From: Caulobacteraceae bacterium UBA6225
GTDB taxonomy: Bacteria > Pseudomonadota > Alphaproteobacteria > Caulobacterales > Caulobacteraceae
Direction: 5' to 3'
Assembly: GCA_002441055.1 (NCBI GenBank)
Contig: DJWR01000060.1
Location: 1 to 5,816 of the forward strand
DNA: 5,816 nt
Made by a program: the position numbers and the translations under genes. Each line of letters opens with the position of its first letter. Position 1 is the stretch's first letter. Of this stretch, positions 1-5,816 are shown piece by piece. The notes below the pieces were generated by a model, which did no database searches, was not told where the DNA came from, and worked only from the letters and a program-made list of their open reading frames with translations.

Positions 1-775
1 AGTCGGCGCCGTGGCCGGACTCGCAGCCGTGGGCGGCGCAGACCCCTTGCGCCAGTTCGTTCTCATGGTGGGGGAAGATCAGATCGTTGCCGCCCCCATG
101 AATGTCGATTGGCAGGCCAAGGGTCTGTTCGATCATGGCCGAGCATTCGATGTGCCAGCCCGGCCGGCCTGCGCCCCAGGGGCTGTCCCACACCGGCTCT
201 CCGGGCTTCGAAGGCTTCCAGAGGACGAAATCGGCGGGGTTACGCTTGTAGGGCGCCACATCGACCCGGGCGCCGGCGATCATGTCCTCGAGGCTGCGCC
301 CCGACAGCTGGCCATAGTCGGGATAGGACTCTGTGCTGAACAGCACATGACCCTCGGCGGCGTAGGCCGCGCCCTTTTGCACCAGACGGCCGATCATCTC
401 GATGATGGCGTCCATGGTCTGGGTGGCGCGGGGCTGGAAGGTGGGGGCCAGGGCGCCCAGGGTGGCCATGTCGCGATTATAGATGTCGAGATAGCGCTGG
501 GTGATGACGTCGATATCGACGCCCTCGGCCTGGGCCTTGGCGTTGATCTTGTCGTCCACGTCGGTGACGTTGGCGGCGTAGAGCACGGCGTCGGCGCCAT
601 AGGTGTGGCGCAGCAGACGGTACAGCACGTCGAAGACGACGACGGGCCTCGCATTGCCGATGTGGGCGTAGTTATAGACCGTGGGGCCGCAGACATACAT
701 CGTCACCCGCTGGGGATCGACGGGGACGAAGGGCCGCTTCTGGCGGGCCATGGTGTCATAGAGGCTGAGGGACAT
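1..775 (-). CDS. cysS: Cysteinyl-tRNA synthetase, N-terminal part (cut by window edge)
   Basis: Class I aminoacyl-tRNA synthetase that charges tRNA-Cys with cysteine in the cytoplasm. The 258 residues present begin [16 protein letters not shown]. They show the class I HIGN signature at residues 38-41 ([11 protein letters not shown]), the [10 protein letters not shown] stretch at 69-78, WHIECSAM at 207-214 and [15 protein letters not shown] at 226-240. By comparison with E. coli CysRS, the four zinc ligands that select the cysteine thiol are all kept: Cys29, Cys211, His236 and Glu240. The KMSKS loop and the anticodon-binding region lie beyond the left edge, so completeness cannot be judged. 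The ATG at 773-775 is chosen because the family usually starts about 25-28 residues before the first zinc Cys. No convincing Shine-Dalgarno precedes it. It is divergent from folE across 181 bases. Identification is essentially certain. Confidence 0.97.
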   Translation of the reverse strand, partial: MSLSLYDTMARQKRPFVPVDPQRVTMYVCGPTVYNYAHIGNARPVVVFDVLYRLLRHTYGADAVLYAANVTDVDDKINAKAQAEGVDIDVITQRYLDIYNRDMATLGALAPTFQPRATQTMDAIIEMIGRLVQKGAAYAAEGHVLFSTESYPDYGQLSGRSLEDMIAGARVDVAPYKRNPADFVLWKPSKPGEPVWDSPWGAGRPGWHIECSAMIEQTLGLPIDIHGGGNDLIFPHHENELAQGVCAAHGCESGHGAD

Positions 776-800
776 AGACCATACTGACGCTGCGGAACGG

Positions 801-830
801 TTGCCCGCTCGGGATAGGCCACCATATACA
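801..830 (+). promoter_or_regulatory. Possible sigma-70-type promoter for folE
   Basis: TTGCCC at 801-806 and TATACA at 825-830 are separated by 18 bases, a 4/6 match to each consensus hexamer. The -10 lies in the only A/T-rich island of the cysS-folE spacer. If used, transcription would begin near 837 and give folE a leader of about 120 bases that carries the hairpin at 844-877. The same island read on the other strand (TATGTATAT) could serve cysS. A weaker second candidate is CGTAAATC at 880-887, which resembles the Caulobacter housekeeping -10 motif (GCTANAWC) in 6 of 8 positions but has no good -35. These are matches by eye only. Confidence 0.25.
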
Positions 831-843
831 TAGCGCCCGGGCT

Positions 844-877
844 GGAAGACAGGGGGCGCGTCCGCGCGCTGTCTTCC
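844..877. repeat. Long inverted repeat (hairpin) in the cysS-folE spacer
   Basis: GGAAGACAG at 844-852 and CTGTCTTCC at 869-877 are perfect 9-base inverted arms. Inside them GCGC (856-859) and GCGC (864-867) can also pair around a GTCC loop, with a small asymmetric internal loop (GGG at 853-855 against G868). The structure is non-coding and can form in a folE leader or a cysS leader, or as cruciform DNA. No T-run follows on either strand (the right arm runs into CCC then GTAAAT), so it is not a classical intrinsic terminator. The role is unknown. A leader control element, a transcription barrier between the divergent promoters, or a dimeric-protein operator are all possible. Confidence 0.6.
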
Positions 878-956
878 CCCGTAAATCGGTGGCGCGCGTC
901 ACTCCCGGGTCCGTCGGCCCGGCGCAACTCAGCACCAGAGAAAGCCTCATCAGACC

Positions 957-1583
957 ATGGACGCTCCCACTCGCGACTTGAACCTGAACGGTCCTGCCGG
1001 CCTGGAGCCGCTCCCCCGCCCGACCCGGGAAGAGGCCATGGCGGCCGTTCGCACCCTGATCGCCTGGGCGGGCGACGACCCGCGCCGGGAAGGGGTGATC
1101 GACACGCCTAAGCGGGTGGTGGACGCCTATGCCGACTGGTTCGAGGGCTATGGCGCCGATCCGGCCAAGGAGCTGTCGCGGACCTTCGAGGACGTGCAGG
1201 GCTATGACGACATCGTCATGCTGCGCGAGATCGAGGTGGAGAGCCACTGCGAGCACCACATGGCGCCCTTCCTCGGCAAGGCCTATGTGGCCTACATGCC
1301 CACCAACCGCGTGGTCGGCATCTCCAAGCTGGCCCGGGTGGTGGAGATCTACGCCAAGCGTCTCCAGACCCAGGAGACCATGACCCAGCAGATCGCTGAC
1401 GCCATCACCGACAGCCTGCGCCCGGCCGGCGTGGCCGTGCTGATCGACGCCCAGCACCAGTGCATGACCACCCGCGGGGTCCACCACCGCCATGTGAGCA
1501 CCATCACCACCCAGTTCACCGGCGTGTTCAAGACCGACAACAGCCTGCGCCAGCGCTTCCTGGACTTCGTCAACAAGCGCTAG
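957..1583 (+). CDS. folE: GTP cyclohydrolase I (type IA)
   Basis: Converts GTP to 7,8-dihydroneopterin triphosphate plus formate, the first step of tetrahydrofolate (and, where present, other pterin or queuosine-type) synthesis; the family is a cytoplasmic decamer. The 208-residue length is typical. The zinc and catalytic residues are all visible with a constant offset of 12 from E. coli FolE: Cys98 and His101 in SHCEHHMAPF, Cys169 in DAQHQCMTTRGV, and catalytic His100 and His167. Other family signatures are REGVIDTPKRV (44-54), GISKLARVVEIYAKRLQTQE (121-140) and the C-terminal TRxEFL-like end [12 protein letters not shown]. It is therefore a zinc-dependent FolE1, not the FolE2 type. The ATG at 957 has only a weak purine tract (GAGAAAG, 938-944) about 12 bases upstream. 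The gene stands alone on this strand. Its TAG stop overlaps the stop of the convergent DUF817 gene within a shared CTAG. Confidence 0.97.
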   Translation: MDAPTRDLNLNGPAGLEPLPRPTREEAMAAVRTLIAWAGDDPRREGVIDTPKRVVDAYADWFEGYGADPAKELSRTFEDVQGYDDIVMLREIEVESHCEHHMAPFLGKAYVAYMPTNRVVGISKLARVVEIYAKRLQTQETMTQQIADAITDSLRPAGVAVLIDAQHQCMTTRGVHHRHVSTITTQFTGVFKTDNSLRQRFLDFVNKR

Positions 1584-2437
1584 GCGGAAGCTTCCGCCCG
1601 CCGCGGCGGGTGGACCAGGGTGACCAGGACGAAGCTGAGCATCATCAGCAGGTACCATGAGCCCATCTTGGCCAGGCTGACCGGCGTCCAGCCGTCAGCC
1701 TGGTCGGGATAGACCCAGGCCGAGGCGTAGGTTCCCAGATTCTCCGCGATCCAGATGAAGAAGGCCGTCAGCAGGGCGGCCGCCAGCAAGGGCATGCGTC
1801 GGTCGCGCACGTCCGGGCGATAGACCACCCAGGTGCGGGCGAAAATCAGGACCGAGAAGGCGAACAGGCCCCAGCGGATGTCCGGCAGATAGTGGTGAGT
1901 GAAAAAATTGGCGTAGGCCAGCACCGCCAGGATCCAGGGGGCCCAGACCGGCGGGTAACCTTCGAACCGGATCTCCATCAGCCGGATGATCCGGGCCATG
2001 AACGAGCCGACGCAGGCGTACATGAAGCCGGAAAACAGCGGCACGCCGCCGATCCGCAACAGGCTCTCCTCCGGATAGGTCCAGGAGCCATGGGCGGTCT
2101 TGAAGATCTCCATCGCCGTGCCGACCAGATGGAAGATGGCGATGACCAGGGCCTCCCTGGGCCGCTCCAGGCCAGTGGCGAGCAGGAAGACCTGCAAGGC
2201 CACCGCCGCCAGCACCAGAAAGTCGTAGCGGGCGATACCTGCGTCCTGTGGCCACCAGAAGCTGGTGGCCACCAGCAGGACCAGCATGGTTCCGGCGAAC
2301 AGACAGGCCCAGGCCTGCTTCAGGCCAAACAGCAGAAATTCGTAGCCGCCGGCCCGCCAGGGCGCGCGCCGCGTCCAGGGCCTGGCCCAGGCGTCGAAGG
2401 CCTCGACCTGACCCTTGATCTGGTCCTTGAGACTCAG
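1580..2437 (-). CDS. DUF817 family integral membrane protein (apparent CTG start)
   Basis: A multi-pass inner-membrane protein that I recognise as DUF817 (Bacillus YoaT-like); no biochemical function is known to me. About eight hydrophobic segments are visible, near residues 35-60, 71-90, 96-114, 130-150, 163-183, 188-207, 214-236 and 254-277. Family-like conserved stretches are [50 protein letters not shown] and [19 protein letters not shown]. The first ATG in frame is at 2287 (235 residues). However, the frame stays protein-like upstream, with [10 protein letters not shown] at the start and the family-typical first segment [17 protein letters not shown], none of which the ATG form would contain. 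No in-frame ATG, GTG or TTG exists upstream, so CTG at 2435-2437 is chosen, giving 285 residues. It overlaps the hydrolase stop as CTGA, which implies translational coupling. The safe minimum is 1580-2287. Family assignment is firm; the start is inference. Confidence 0.85.
   Translation of the reverse strand: MSLKDQIKGQVEAFDAWARPWTRRAPWRAGGYEFLLFGLKQAWACLFAGTMLVLLVATSFWWPQDAGIARYDFLVLAAVALQVFLLATGLERPREALVIAIFHLVGTAMEIFKTAHGSWTYPEESLLRIGGVPLFSGFMYACVGSFMARIIRLMEIRFEGYPPVWAPWILAVLAYANFFTHHYLPDIRWGLFAFSVLIFARTWVVYRPDVRDRRMPLLAAALLTAFFIWIAENLGTYASAWVYPDQADGWTPVSLAKMGSWYLLMMLSFVLVTLVHPPRRAEASA
1583..1610. repeat. Two abutting GC-rich palindromes at the folE/DUF817 convergent ends
   Basis: GGCGGAAGCTTCCGCC (1583-1598) is a perfect 16-base palindrome that could fold as a 6-bp stem with an AGCT loop. 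It overlaps by two bases the perfect 14-base palindrome CCCGCCGCGGCGGG (1597-1610). Both lie just after the folE stop and within the last codons of the DUF817 gene (its [10 protein letters not shown] tail). Being symmetric, they form in either transcript, so they could act as a bidirectional terminator or 3'-end stabiliser. No T-tract follows on either strand, so intrinsic termination is not demonstrated. Chance in high-GC coding sequence is a real alternative. Confidence 0.45.
2248..2276. repeat. Direct plus inverted repeat inside the DUF817 gene
   Basis: GTGGCCACCAG occurs twice, at 2248-2258 and 2265-2275. Between and across the copies, GGCCACCAG (2250-2258) pairs with CTGGTGGCC (2262-2270) around a 3-base loop, and GCTGGTGGCCACCAGC (2261-2276) is itself a perfect palindrome. 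The middle arm can therefore pair with either neighbour, so the two hairpins exclude each other. The region encodes [10 protein letters not shown], starting 11 bases inside the ATG at 2287. It may be a coincidence of Trp and Val/Ala/Thr codons in GC-rich DNA. Confidence 0.55.
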
Positions 2438-3630
2438 GACCGCAGATCCGTCAGCAACAGGTTGGCGGTTGCTTCGGGCGAGCCCTCCCCGGTCAGAGCC
2501 ACGGCGACGAAGGCCCGGGTCTGCATGGAGTAGGCGACCATCGCCTTGGCGCCCGGCAGGCCGCCGGAATGGCCGAGCCAGATATCCTCAGTCGACGGAT
2601 CAATAGCCGAAAGGTCGCTGACCATCACCCCCAGTCCATAGTGGCCGGGTCCTACGCCGCTCATCGGATAGAGGCGGTAGAAGCGCCGCCGGGTGGCCTC
2701 AGGCCCGGTGAGCCTGTCAGCCAGCAAGTCGCGCCAGAACCGCACCATGTCGAGGGCGGAGGCCGCCACTGCGCCGGCCGCATAGGGGGTGGAGATGTCG
2801 TCGGCCGTCCCCGGCGCGGCCTCCGCGGGCGCCGGCGGGGCAAGGCCGTCCACGCGGCCCTGCGGGGCGATGAACACGGTGTCGTCCAGGTCGCGGCGCG
2901 CGGCGATCCGCTCCGCCAGGGCCTCATGCCAGGGCTTGCCGTCCACGGCCTCAATGATCTGACCGAGCAGGACATAGTTGGTGTTAGAGTAGGACCAGTT
3001 GGCCCCTGGCGGAAACAACGGCGGGTGGCCGGCGGCGACGGAGAGCAGCTGTTCTGGGCTCTTGTAGCCCGGGGTCGCCCGCAAGGTCTCGTCGGCCTGG
3101 AAGCTGTAGAGCCCGCTCGTATGGGCCAACAGATCCTCCAGGGTGATCCAGGCGGCGTTGGGCATGGCCGGCGCCCACCGCTCAAGGGTGTCGGTCAGGG
3201 CGAGTTGGCCAGCCTCCACCATCTGCATGATGGCCGTGGCGGTGTAGGCCTTGCCCACACTGGCCCAATGGAAGCGGGTTGGGAGCGGTCCGGGATCGGC
3301 GCGCCAGGCCTGGGTCCAGACGCTGCCGTCCGGCTCGGCCACCGCCGCGGTGATCGCCCGGACGCCAGGCATCTTGCCGATCGCCTCATTGAGGCGGGCC
3401 TCGTAGCCGTCGCGGATCACCGGTTGCAGCCGTGTGGAGGCCGCCGCCTTGGCGATGTCAAACTGCCAGTCCCCCAACTGCTGGCGCAGGGGAGACCCGG
3501 CATAGTCGGCCCGGCCCTCCCGCGGCGCCCGGCTCGCCCGCCGGCCAAGGCCGAAGGGCCATTGGGCGAAGGCGGGCGCGGGCGCGGCCAGGGCGATGGC
3601 GGACAGGAGGGCGCGGCGGCTGAGGCTCAT
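2434..3630 (-). CDS. Tat-exported serine hydrolase of the beta-lactamase / penicillin-binding (class C-like) family
   Basis: A 398-residue periplasmic serine hydrolase related to AmpC beta-lactamases and D-Ala-D-Ala carboxypeptidases. The N-terminus has a twin-arginine signal, SRRALLS at residues 4-10, then a hydrophobic stretch and a likely cleavage after AFA at 20-22. The three active-site boxes are intact: SVGK at 124-127 (nucleophile Ser124, Lys127), YSN at 214-216 and HSG at 354-356 in place of KTG. The flanking [14 protein letters not shown] (164-177) is typical of the family. The frame is open upstream to 4041, but only as a shadow of hisI. The ATG at 3630 is chosen because AAGGGAGA lies 9 bases before it and the signal peptide follows at once. 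Its TGA overlaps the CTG start of the DUF817 gene, so the two are probably one transcript. The substrate cannot be read from sequence: peptidoglycan peptides, an ester or a beta-lactam are all possible, and antibiotic resistance should not be assumed. Confidence 0.9.
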   Translation of the reverse strand: MSLSRRALLSAIALAAPAPAFAQWPFGLGRRASRAPREGRADYAGSPLRQQLGDWQFDIAKAAASTRLQPVIRDGYEARLNEAIGKMPGVRAITAAVAEPDGSVWTQAWRADPGPLPTRFHWASVGKAYTATAIMQMVEAGQLALTDTLERWAPAMPNAAWITLEDLLAHTSGLYSFQADETLRATPGYKSPEQLLSVAAGHPPLFPPGANWSYSNTNYVLLGQIIEAVDGKPWHEALAERIAARRDLDDTVFIAPQGRVDGLAPPAPAEAAPGTADDISTPYAAGAVAASALDMVRFWRDLLADRLTGPEATRRRFYRLYPMSGVGPGHYGLGVMVSDLSAIDPSTEDIWLGHSGGLPGAKAMVAYSMQTRAFVAVALTGEGSPEATANLLLTDLRS

Positions 3631-3639
3631 GGCGAATCG

Positions 3640-3647
3640 TCTCCCTT
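3640..3647 (-). promoter_or_regulatory. Ribosome binding site of the beta-lactamase-family gene
   Basis: Read on the minus strand, AAGGGAGA sits 9 bases before the ATG at 3630. It decides the start, since the frame remains open far upstream. A GAATC (a GANTC site, the target of the CcrM methylase in Caulobacter relatives) lies between it and the start at 3634-3638. Confidence 0.6.
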
Positions 3648-3688
3648 GGCGGCGCAAGCTGCGCTGCGACATCTCCCCCTGCCCGGGA

Positions 3689-3711
3689 AGGAGGGCTATA
3701 GTTTGCCCATG
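3689..3711 (+). promoter_or_regulatory. hisI start region: Shine-Dalgarno, -10-like box and two possible starts
   Basis: AGGAGG at 3689-3694 is a near-perfect Shine-Dalgarno, but it lies 14 bases from the ATG at 3709, which is too far. An in-frame TTG at 3703-3705 is 8 bases away, an ideal distance, and would add only two residues. GCTATAGT at 3695-3702 overlaps this spacer and matches 6 of 8 positions of the Caulobacter housekeeping -10 motif (GCTANAWC). A promoter there would start transcription at about 3709, making a leaderless mRNA beginning at the ATG. No convincing -35 is seen. The two readings exclude each other for any one transcript. Confidence 0.4.
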
Positions 3712-4107
3712 TCCGTCCAATTTCCCACCGCTTCTGACAAGCACGCCCTGGAGCGCGGCGCGGCCATCGCCCCGCGCTTCGACTCCAATGGGCTGATCGC
3801 AGCTGTCGCCACCCACGCCGAGACCGGCGAGGTGCTGATGTTCGCCTGGATGAACGCCGAGGCCCTGGCCCTGACGCTCTCCACCGGCCAGGCCCACTAT
3901 TACAGCCGCTCCCGCCAGGCCCTGTGGCTCAAGGGCGAGACCAGCGGCCAGGTGCAGCAGGTGGTGGAGACCCGGATCGACTGCGACCAGGACTGCATCT
4001 GGATCAAGGTCCTGCCCCAGGGCGACGGCGGAGCCTGCCATGTGGGCTTCCGCTCGTGCTTCTACCGGGTAGTGGAGAACGGCCGTCTGGTGGAGCGCCC
4101 CGACTAG
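3709..4107 (+). CDS. hisI: Phosphoribosyl-AMP cyclohydrolase
   Basis: Opens the purine ring of phosphoribosyl-AMP to give the ProFAR intermediate, the third step of histidine synthesis, in the cytoplasm. The protein is 132 residues and monofunctional: it ends at [10 protein letters not shown] with no HisE (pyrophosphohydrolase) domain, unlike the fused enterobacterial HisIE. Family motifs are [14 protein letters not shown] (40-53), [21 protein letters not shown] (60-80) and [13 protein letters not shown] (108-120). By homology, Cys92, Cys110 and Cys117 are the zinc ligands, and Asp91, Asp93 and Asp95 in DCDQDC the magnesium-binding acidic set. Cys96 is an additional cysteine next to that site. 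ATG 3709 is used here; a TTG at 3703 is the alternative. No other his gene is in view, so it is not in a his operon locally. It is divergent from the hydrolase gene (78 bases) and convergent with phoD, sharing a CTAG stop. Confidence 0.96.
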   Translation: MSVQFPTASDKHALERGAAIAPRFDSNGLIAAVATHAETGEVLMFAWMNAEALALTLSTGQAHYYSRSRQALWLKGETSGQVQQVVETRIDCDQDCIWIKVLPQGDGGACHVGFRSCFYRVVENGRLVERPD

Positions 4108-5792
4108 ACGCCTGTCAGGGTCTTCAGGCCAGAAACCCCGCCGCCCTCGGCCGCCTCGACCACGAAGGATGCGCGCACGGCGGTCTCATAGGTCTTGGAG
4201 ACGATGGAGGAGACTGTGATCATCTCCCCACGGACCGCCTCTGGGGTGAGAGTCAGCAGGACGAAACCCTTGGCGGCCTGTTCAGAGAACACGACCTCCC
4301 TTGAGGCCGCGGCGAACAGTTCACCCACCGGAACGTCGGTCAGATAGTCGCCGGCGCCGGGGCTGGTGATCCCCGTCGTGCCAAACTCCACGGCCCGCAG
4401 TGCGTTCTCATCATCGAACAGCTCATTGGCCCAGAAGGCGTGGCTGTCGCCAGACACCACGACCACCCGCGCGTTGGCCTCGGCGATGGCGTCATAGAGC
4501 CGTTCACGGGCCACCGGGTAGCCGTCCCACATGTCCAGGCCGTAGGGCAGGTTCAGGGCCGACATCCGCTCCATGCGATCGATAAAGCCCCCGACCTCCG
4601 CCGGCAGTCGGGCGACAGCGGCGGCGAAGGCCTCTTCACCCATGATGGAGCGGGCGCTGGGCATCATGATCCGAGCCATCACCACCGCATTCCCAAGAAT
4701 CTGCCAAGTGCGGCCCGATTGGACGGACTTGGCCAGCTCGCCGGCCAGCCAGGCTTCCTGATCGGCGCCCATCATCCGTCGGTCAGGATTGTTCAGCAGC
4801 TGGCGGAAGGCCTCGACATCGACCTGGCCATCCACCATCGGCAGGTTCTTGGCGTAGTCCAGCTGTTCATCCCGGCCGCCGATCCGCGTTTCCAGCATGA
4901 TCAGGCTGAGCAGGTCGCCGAAGTGGAAGCTGCGGTTGATGGCCGTCATGGCCGCGCCGGCCGCCGGATCGCGGATCGGCATCCATTCGAAATAGGCCTT
5001 CAGCGCATTGGCCTTGCGGGTCGCCCAGTCGCCCTCCTTCTCGGGCTGGTGGTTTTCCGCCCCGTCCATCCACGAGTTGTTGGTGGTCTCATGGTCGTCC
5101 CAGGTGACGATCCAGGGGGCCCGGGCGTGGGCGGCCTGCAGCTGGGGATCGGATTTGTACTGGGCGTGGCGCTGGCGATAGTCGGCCAGACTCACGATTT
5201 CCCGGTTCGGAAGGTGCGCACGCTCCCCGGCGACGGCGGAGGTCATGCCGTAGGAGCCCTCACCCCCGTATTCGTAGATGTAGTCCCCCAGGTGGATGAC
5301 AGCGTCCAGCTGGGGCAGGTCGGCGATGGCCTGATAGGCGTTGAAATAGCCGTTCGGATAGAGCGAGCAGGAGGCCACAGCCAGGACCAGTTCGCGGGTT
5401 TCGCCCACCGGCAGGGTGCGGGTGCGGCCCATGGGGGAGGTCACCCCATTGGCCTCGAATTCGAAGGTATAGGCCCTGGCCGAATCAAGCCCGGTGACGT
5501 CGACCTTGACCGTATAGTCCCGATCCGGCCCCGTGACGCCGGTCCCGGACTTGGCCCCGCCAGCGCGGCGGTCCACCGGGTTGAGGCGCCAGGCATAGGC
5601 GATCTGGCCTTCGCCATCGCCCTTGGGCGTGATCCGCGTCCAAAGGATGACCGCATCGGCCAGGGGATCGCCAGAGGCCACGCCGTGCTCAAAGGCCACC
5701 GGGCCGCCATAGGGCGACTGGGCGCGGGCGGTGAGCGGCGTCGCTGCGCCAAAACCGAGAAGGGCCAGGGCCCGGCGTCTGTCGATCTTCAT
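4104..5792 (-). CDS. phoD: Tat-exported PhoD-family alkaline phosphatase (phosphodiesterase/phosphomonoesterase)
   Basis: A 562-residue secreted metallophosphoesterase that releases phosphate from organic phosphoesters in the periplasm or outside. The N-terminus [16 protein letters not shown] is a twin-arginine signal, with cleavage likely near ARAQ (22-25). A PhoD N-terminal beta domain follows (about 33-128: [20 protein letters not shown] to the TRTLPVG linker), then the metallophosphatase domain. Its metal-site motifs are [14 protein letters not shown] (Cys142), [10 protein letters not shown] (Asp170, Tyr173), [10 protein letters not shown] (231-235) and [11 protein letters not shown] (Asp449, His451), with [10 protein letters not shown] near the end. 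Cys and Tyr ligands are known for the Fe/Ca site of Bacillus PhoD. The [11 protein letters not shown] stretch (300-310) has Glu where many PhoD proteins have Asp (LDTR). ATG 5792 is chosen over a TTG at 5807 because GGGGA (5801-5805) lies 8 bases before it and the signal begins there. No Pho box is visible in the 24 upstream bases. Confidence 0.93.
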   Translation of the reverse strand: MKIDRRRALALLGFGAATPLTARAQSPYGGPVAFEHGVASGDPLADAVILWTRITPKGDGEGQIAYAWRLNPVDRRAGGAKSGTGVTGPDRDYTVKVDVTGLDSARAYTFEFEANGVTSPMGRTRTLPVGETRELVLAVASCSLYPNGYFNAYQAIADLPQLDAVIHLGDYIYEYGGEGSYGMTSAVAGERAHLPNREIVSLADYRQRHAQYKSDPQLQAAHARAPWIVTWDDHETTNNSWMDGAENHQPEKEGDWATRKANALKAYFEWMPIRDPAAGAAMTAINRSFHFGDLLSLIMLETRIGGRDEQLDYAKNLPMVDGQVDVEAFRQLLNNPDRRMMGADQEAWLAGELAKSVQSGRTWQILGNAVVMARIMMPSARSIMGEEAFAAAVARLPAEVGGFIDRMERMSALNLPYGLDMWDGYPVARERLYDAIAEANARVVVVSGDSHAFWANELFDDENALRAVEFGTTGITSPGAGDYLTDVPVGELFAAASREVVFSEQAAKGFVLLTLTPEAVRGEMITVSSIVSKTYETAVRASFVVEAAEGGGVSGLKTLTGV

Positions 5793-5816
5793 CTGAACTG
5801 TCCCCAACTCGCACCA

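Noticed and set aside
11..787. A 258-codon plus-strand open frame antisense to cysS.
   Set aside because: The opposite strand encodes an unmistakable CysRS with all zinc ligands; this frame has no recognisable domain and typical shadow composition.
703..927. A small minus-strand open frame (74 codons) from the cysS-folE spacer into cysS in another frame, a possible upstream peptide.
   Set aside because: There is no ribosome binding site, the composition is unlike neighbouring genes, and most of it is out-of-frame cysS sequence.
776..956. A riboswitch or T-box upstream of cysS or folE.
   Set aside because: Apart from one hairpin I could not find conserved riboswitch or T-box elements, and T-box control of cysS is not typical of Alphaproteobacteria.
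756..1658. A 300-codon minus-strand open frame covering folE and the spacer.
   Set aside because: It is antisense to clear FolE, with no domain resemblance and shadow composition.
3631..4041. A 137-codon N-terminal extension of the beta-lactamase-family protein.
   Set aside because: It is the antisense shadow of hisI. The Tat signal peptide and a well-placed ribosome binding site fix the start at 3630.
2569..4107. A 512-codon plus-strand open frame running antisense through the hydrolase gene and in frame into hisI, which looks like a hisI fusion.
   Set aside because: The upstream part is low-complexity G/R/P/A-rich shadow translation of the GC-rich hydrolase gene; recognisable HisI sequence begins only at 3709, next to start signals.
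5793..5807. TTG at 5807 as the phoD start, five codons earlier.
   Set aside because: The GGGGA ribosome binding site lies within those codons and is well spaced for ATG 5792, which begins the Tat signal directly.
1..5816. Mobile elements, CRISPR arrays, tRNA genes, or a defence or other novel gene system.
   Set aside because: I saw no transposase, terminal repeats, spaced direct repeats or tRNA-like folds. Composition is even, and every long stretch is explained by the six genes.

Overview
The window is GC-rich (roughly two thirds G+C by eye, with strong G/C preference at third codon positions) and almost fully coding. Protein features, the near-absence of strong A/T tracts and the style of the genes suggest an alphaproteobacterium. 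Caulobacteraceae (Caulobacter, Phenylobacterium or Brevundimonas relatives) is my best guess from family resemblance; no rRNA or other taxonomic marker is present to prove it.

Layout, left to right: (1) 1-775, minus: the N-terminal 258 residues of cysteinyl-tRNA synthetase (cysS), cut by the window edge. (2) 776-956: a 181-base divergent intergenic region with an A/T-rich promoter-like island and a long hairpin. (3) 957-1583, plus: GTP cyclohydrolase I (folE). (4) 1580-2437, minus: a multi-pass membrane protein of the DUF817 family, whose conserved N-terminus extends 50 codons beyond the first ATG to an apparent CTG start. (5) 2434-3630, minus: an exported serine beta-lactamase-family hydrolase with a twin-arginine signal, coupled by a 4-base overlap to the DUF817 gene. 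(6) 3631-3708: a 78-base divergent spacer. (7) 3709-4107, plus: phosphoribosyl-AMP cyclohydrolase (hisI). (8) 4104-5792, minus: a Tat-exported PhoD-type alkaline phosphatase (phoD family).

The plus-strand genes folE and hisI are single housekeeping metabolic genes facing left-pointing neighbours. cysS, folE and hisI serve translation, folate/pterin synthesis and histidine synthesis. The minus-strand genes in between encode envelope or periplasmic functions: a penicillin-binding-like hydrolase, a membrane protein and a phosphoesterase. Only the hydrolase/DUF817 pair looks like an operon. The other genes are divergent or convergent singletons and need not work together.

I see no mobile element, CRISPR array, tRNA or rRNA, and no clear novel multi-gene system. 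The points most worth checking are small-scale: the CTGA stop/start junction of the DUF817 gene, the two convergent gene pairs that each share one CTAG palindrome as both stop codons (the only two CTAG sites in the window), the uncertain hisI start (leaderless or TTG), and the hairpin between cysS and folE.
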